Positions 63,488 to 64,000 of a DNA stretch of 64,000 nucleotides are shown here, piece by piece. The translations under genes were made by a program, and so were the position numbers. The notes beneath the pieces were generated by a model, which saw only the letters and a list, made by a program, of their open reading frames with translations, ran no database searches and was not told the DNA's origin. Within the stretch, counting starts at the first letter, position 1. Each line of letters begins with the position of its first letter. The stretch spans positions 248,001 to 312,000 of the forward strand of contig CAXXMM010000014.1 of the NCBI GenBank assembly GCA_963676385.2, given 5' to 3'. Source of the DNA: UBA1422 sp963676385 (GTDB lineage: Bacteria > Bacillota > Clostridia > Peptostreptococcales > Anaerovoracaceae).

Positions 63488-64000
63488 ATGTTGGAAACCA
63501 AAAATAATAAATTTCTGATTACAGTAGTTGTCCCCATATATAATACTGAAAAGTATCTAAAAACTTGTTTGGATTCCATTGTTTTTCAAAGTTTGGGATT
63601 CAAAAAGAATATTCAAATAATTTTAATTGATGATGGAAGTACAGATCAAAGTCAACAAATCTGTTTGGCGTACCAAAAAAAATATCCAAAGAACATCTTA
63701 TATAAATATAAAGAAAACGGTGGAGTTTCCAGCGCATGTAATATGGCGTTTGATTTGATACAAGGAAAATACACTAATTTTTTCAGTTCAGACGACATAT
63801 GGGATTTGGATGCCCTTGAATTAGGGTGTAAATTTTTTGATGTGAACTATGATTTTATTGATATGGTTGCGTGCCGATTTCGATATTTTGAAGGGAAAGA
63901 GGGGTTTTCTCATCCTTTGGATTGGAAGTATTCAGGAGATTATATTGTCGATTTAACTAAGGAGTACGACAAAATCATACTCAGCGGTGGAAACTGCATT
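63488..64000 (+). CDS. Family 2 glycosyltransferase, N-terminal part
   Basis: 171 codons in the window from the ATG at 63488 with a GGGAG site; the gene runs off the end. The GT-A fold start VVVPIYNTEKYLKTCLDSI is followed by IILIDDGSTDQSQQIC and NGGVSSACNMAFDLIQGKY, then FFSSDDIW (the DXD-like motif). It transfers a sugar from a nucleotide sugar, probably to a cell-surface glycan. The acceptor and donor cannot be told. Confidence 0.9.
   Translation, partial: MLETKNNKFLITVVVPIYNTEKYLKTCLDSIVFQSLGFKKNIQIILIDDGSTDQSQQICLAYQKKYPKNILYKYKENGGVSSACNMAFDLIQGKYTNFFSSDDIWDLDALELGCKFFDVNYDFIDMVACRFRYFEGKEGFSHPLDWKYSGDYIVDLTKEYDKIILSGGNCI

Noticed and set aside
1..64000. CRISPR arrays, tRNA or rRNA genes, insertion sequences, prophage
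   Set aside because: I looked for repeat-spacer periodicity, tRNA cloverleaf signatures, transposase genes and phage gene blocks and saw none.

Overview
The window looks like chromosome of an anaerobic, low-to-mid GC Clostridia species (Firmicutes). The evidence is the mreBCD-PBP2 morphogenesis locus, rny, the dgt-like/dnaG/rpoD operon, a TPP riboswitch with a ThiT transporter, a Bcd-EtfBA complex and a 4-hydroxybutyrate (4HB) fermentation cluster very close to that of Clostridium aminobutyricum. A relative of C. aminobutyricum/Anaerovorax-type amino-acid fermenters is my inference; no 16S rRNA gene is present.

Layout. 1-3.6 kb: tail of an AGCS Na+/amino-acid symporter, then nrdR (with an NrdR-box-like promoter), cmk, a DUF1015 gene and radC. 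3.6-10.7 kb: mreB-mreC-mreD-PBP2-minD, with rodA convergent. 10.7-14.8 kb: rny, a cysteine desulfurase and thiI. 14.8-18.3 kb: bcd-etfB-etfA behind a near-consensus Rex operator; EtfA carries an N-terminal 2[4Fe-4S] ferredoxin domain. 18.4-20.1 kb: prmA-rsmE. 20.1-23.6 kb (minus): class A PBP then maf. 23.8-27.7 kb: comEC (frameshifted), holA and a NimA-like PNPOx-fold gene. 27.7-30.1 kb (minus): thiN, TPP riboswitch, thiT and a crotonase. 30.1-34.9 kb: a NifU-domain gene and abfD-(small Cys protein)-abfT-abfH. Together with the crotonase and Bcd/Etf these cover 4HB -> 4HB-CoA -> crotonyl-CoA -> butyryl-CoA or 3-hydroxybutyryl-CoA.

35-40 kb: two DUF975 membrane proteins, then a tightly coupled trio of D-aspartate ligase (Aslfm type), Asp/Glu racemase and a MurE-type ligase lacking the meso-DAP motif. 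This suggests a peptidoglycan D-Asp cross-bridge module in a clostridium. 40-45 kb: a carboxyltransferase subunit without biotin domain, then (minus) pepF-nadK-rlu. 45-54 kb: murI, an acidic unknown, rarD-like, a YkvI-transporter/metallo-beta-lactamase fusion, an M16 peptidase, dut, a DUF47 gene and two tandem Pit phosphate transporters. 54-59.9 kb: dgt-like, dnaG, rpoD, trmK, nif3 and rnpB (RNase P RNA).

60-64 kb is more accessory: a membrane-anchored LuxR-type regulator, a lipoprotein carboxylesterase, a decayed ClC chloride-channel remnant (minus), and a family 2 glycosyltransferase running off the end. I saw no tRNA, rRNA, CRISPR array, insertion sequence or prophage. The strongest leads are the D-Asp module, the Cys-rich small protein inside the 4HB operon, the transporter-MBL fusion, the Rex-type sites linking bcd-etf with 4HB genes, and the interlocked rodA/rny promoters.
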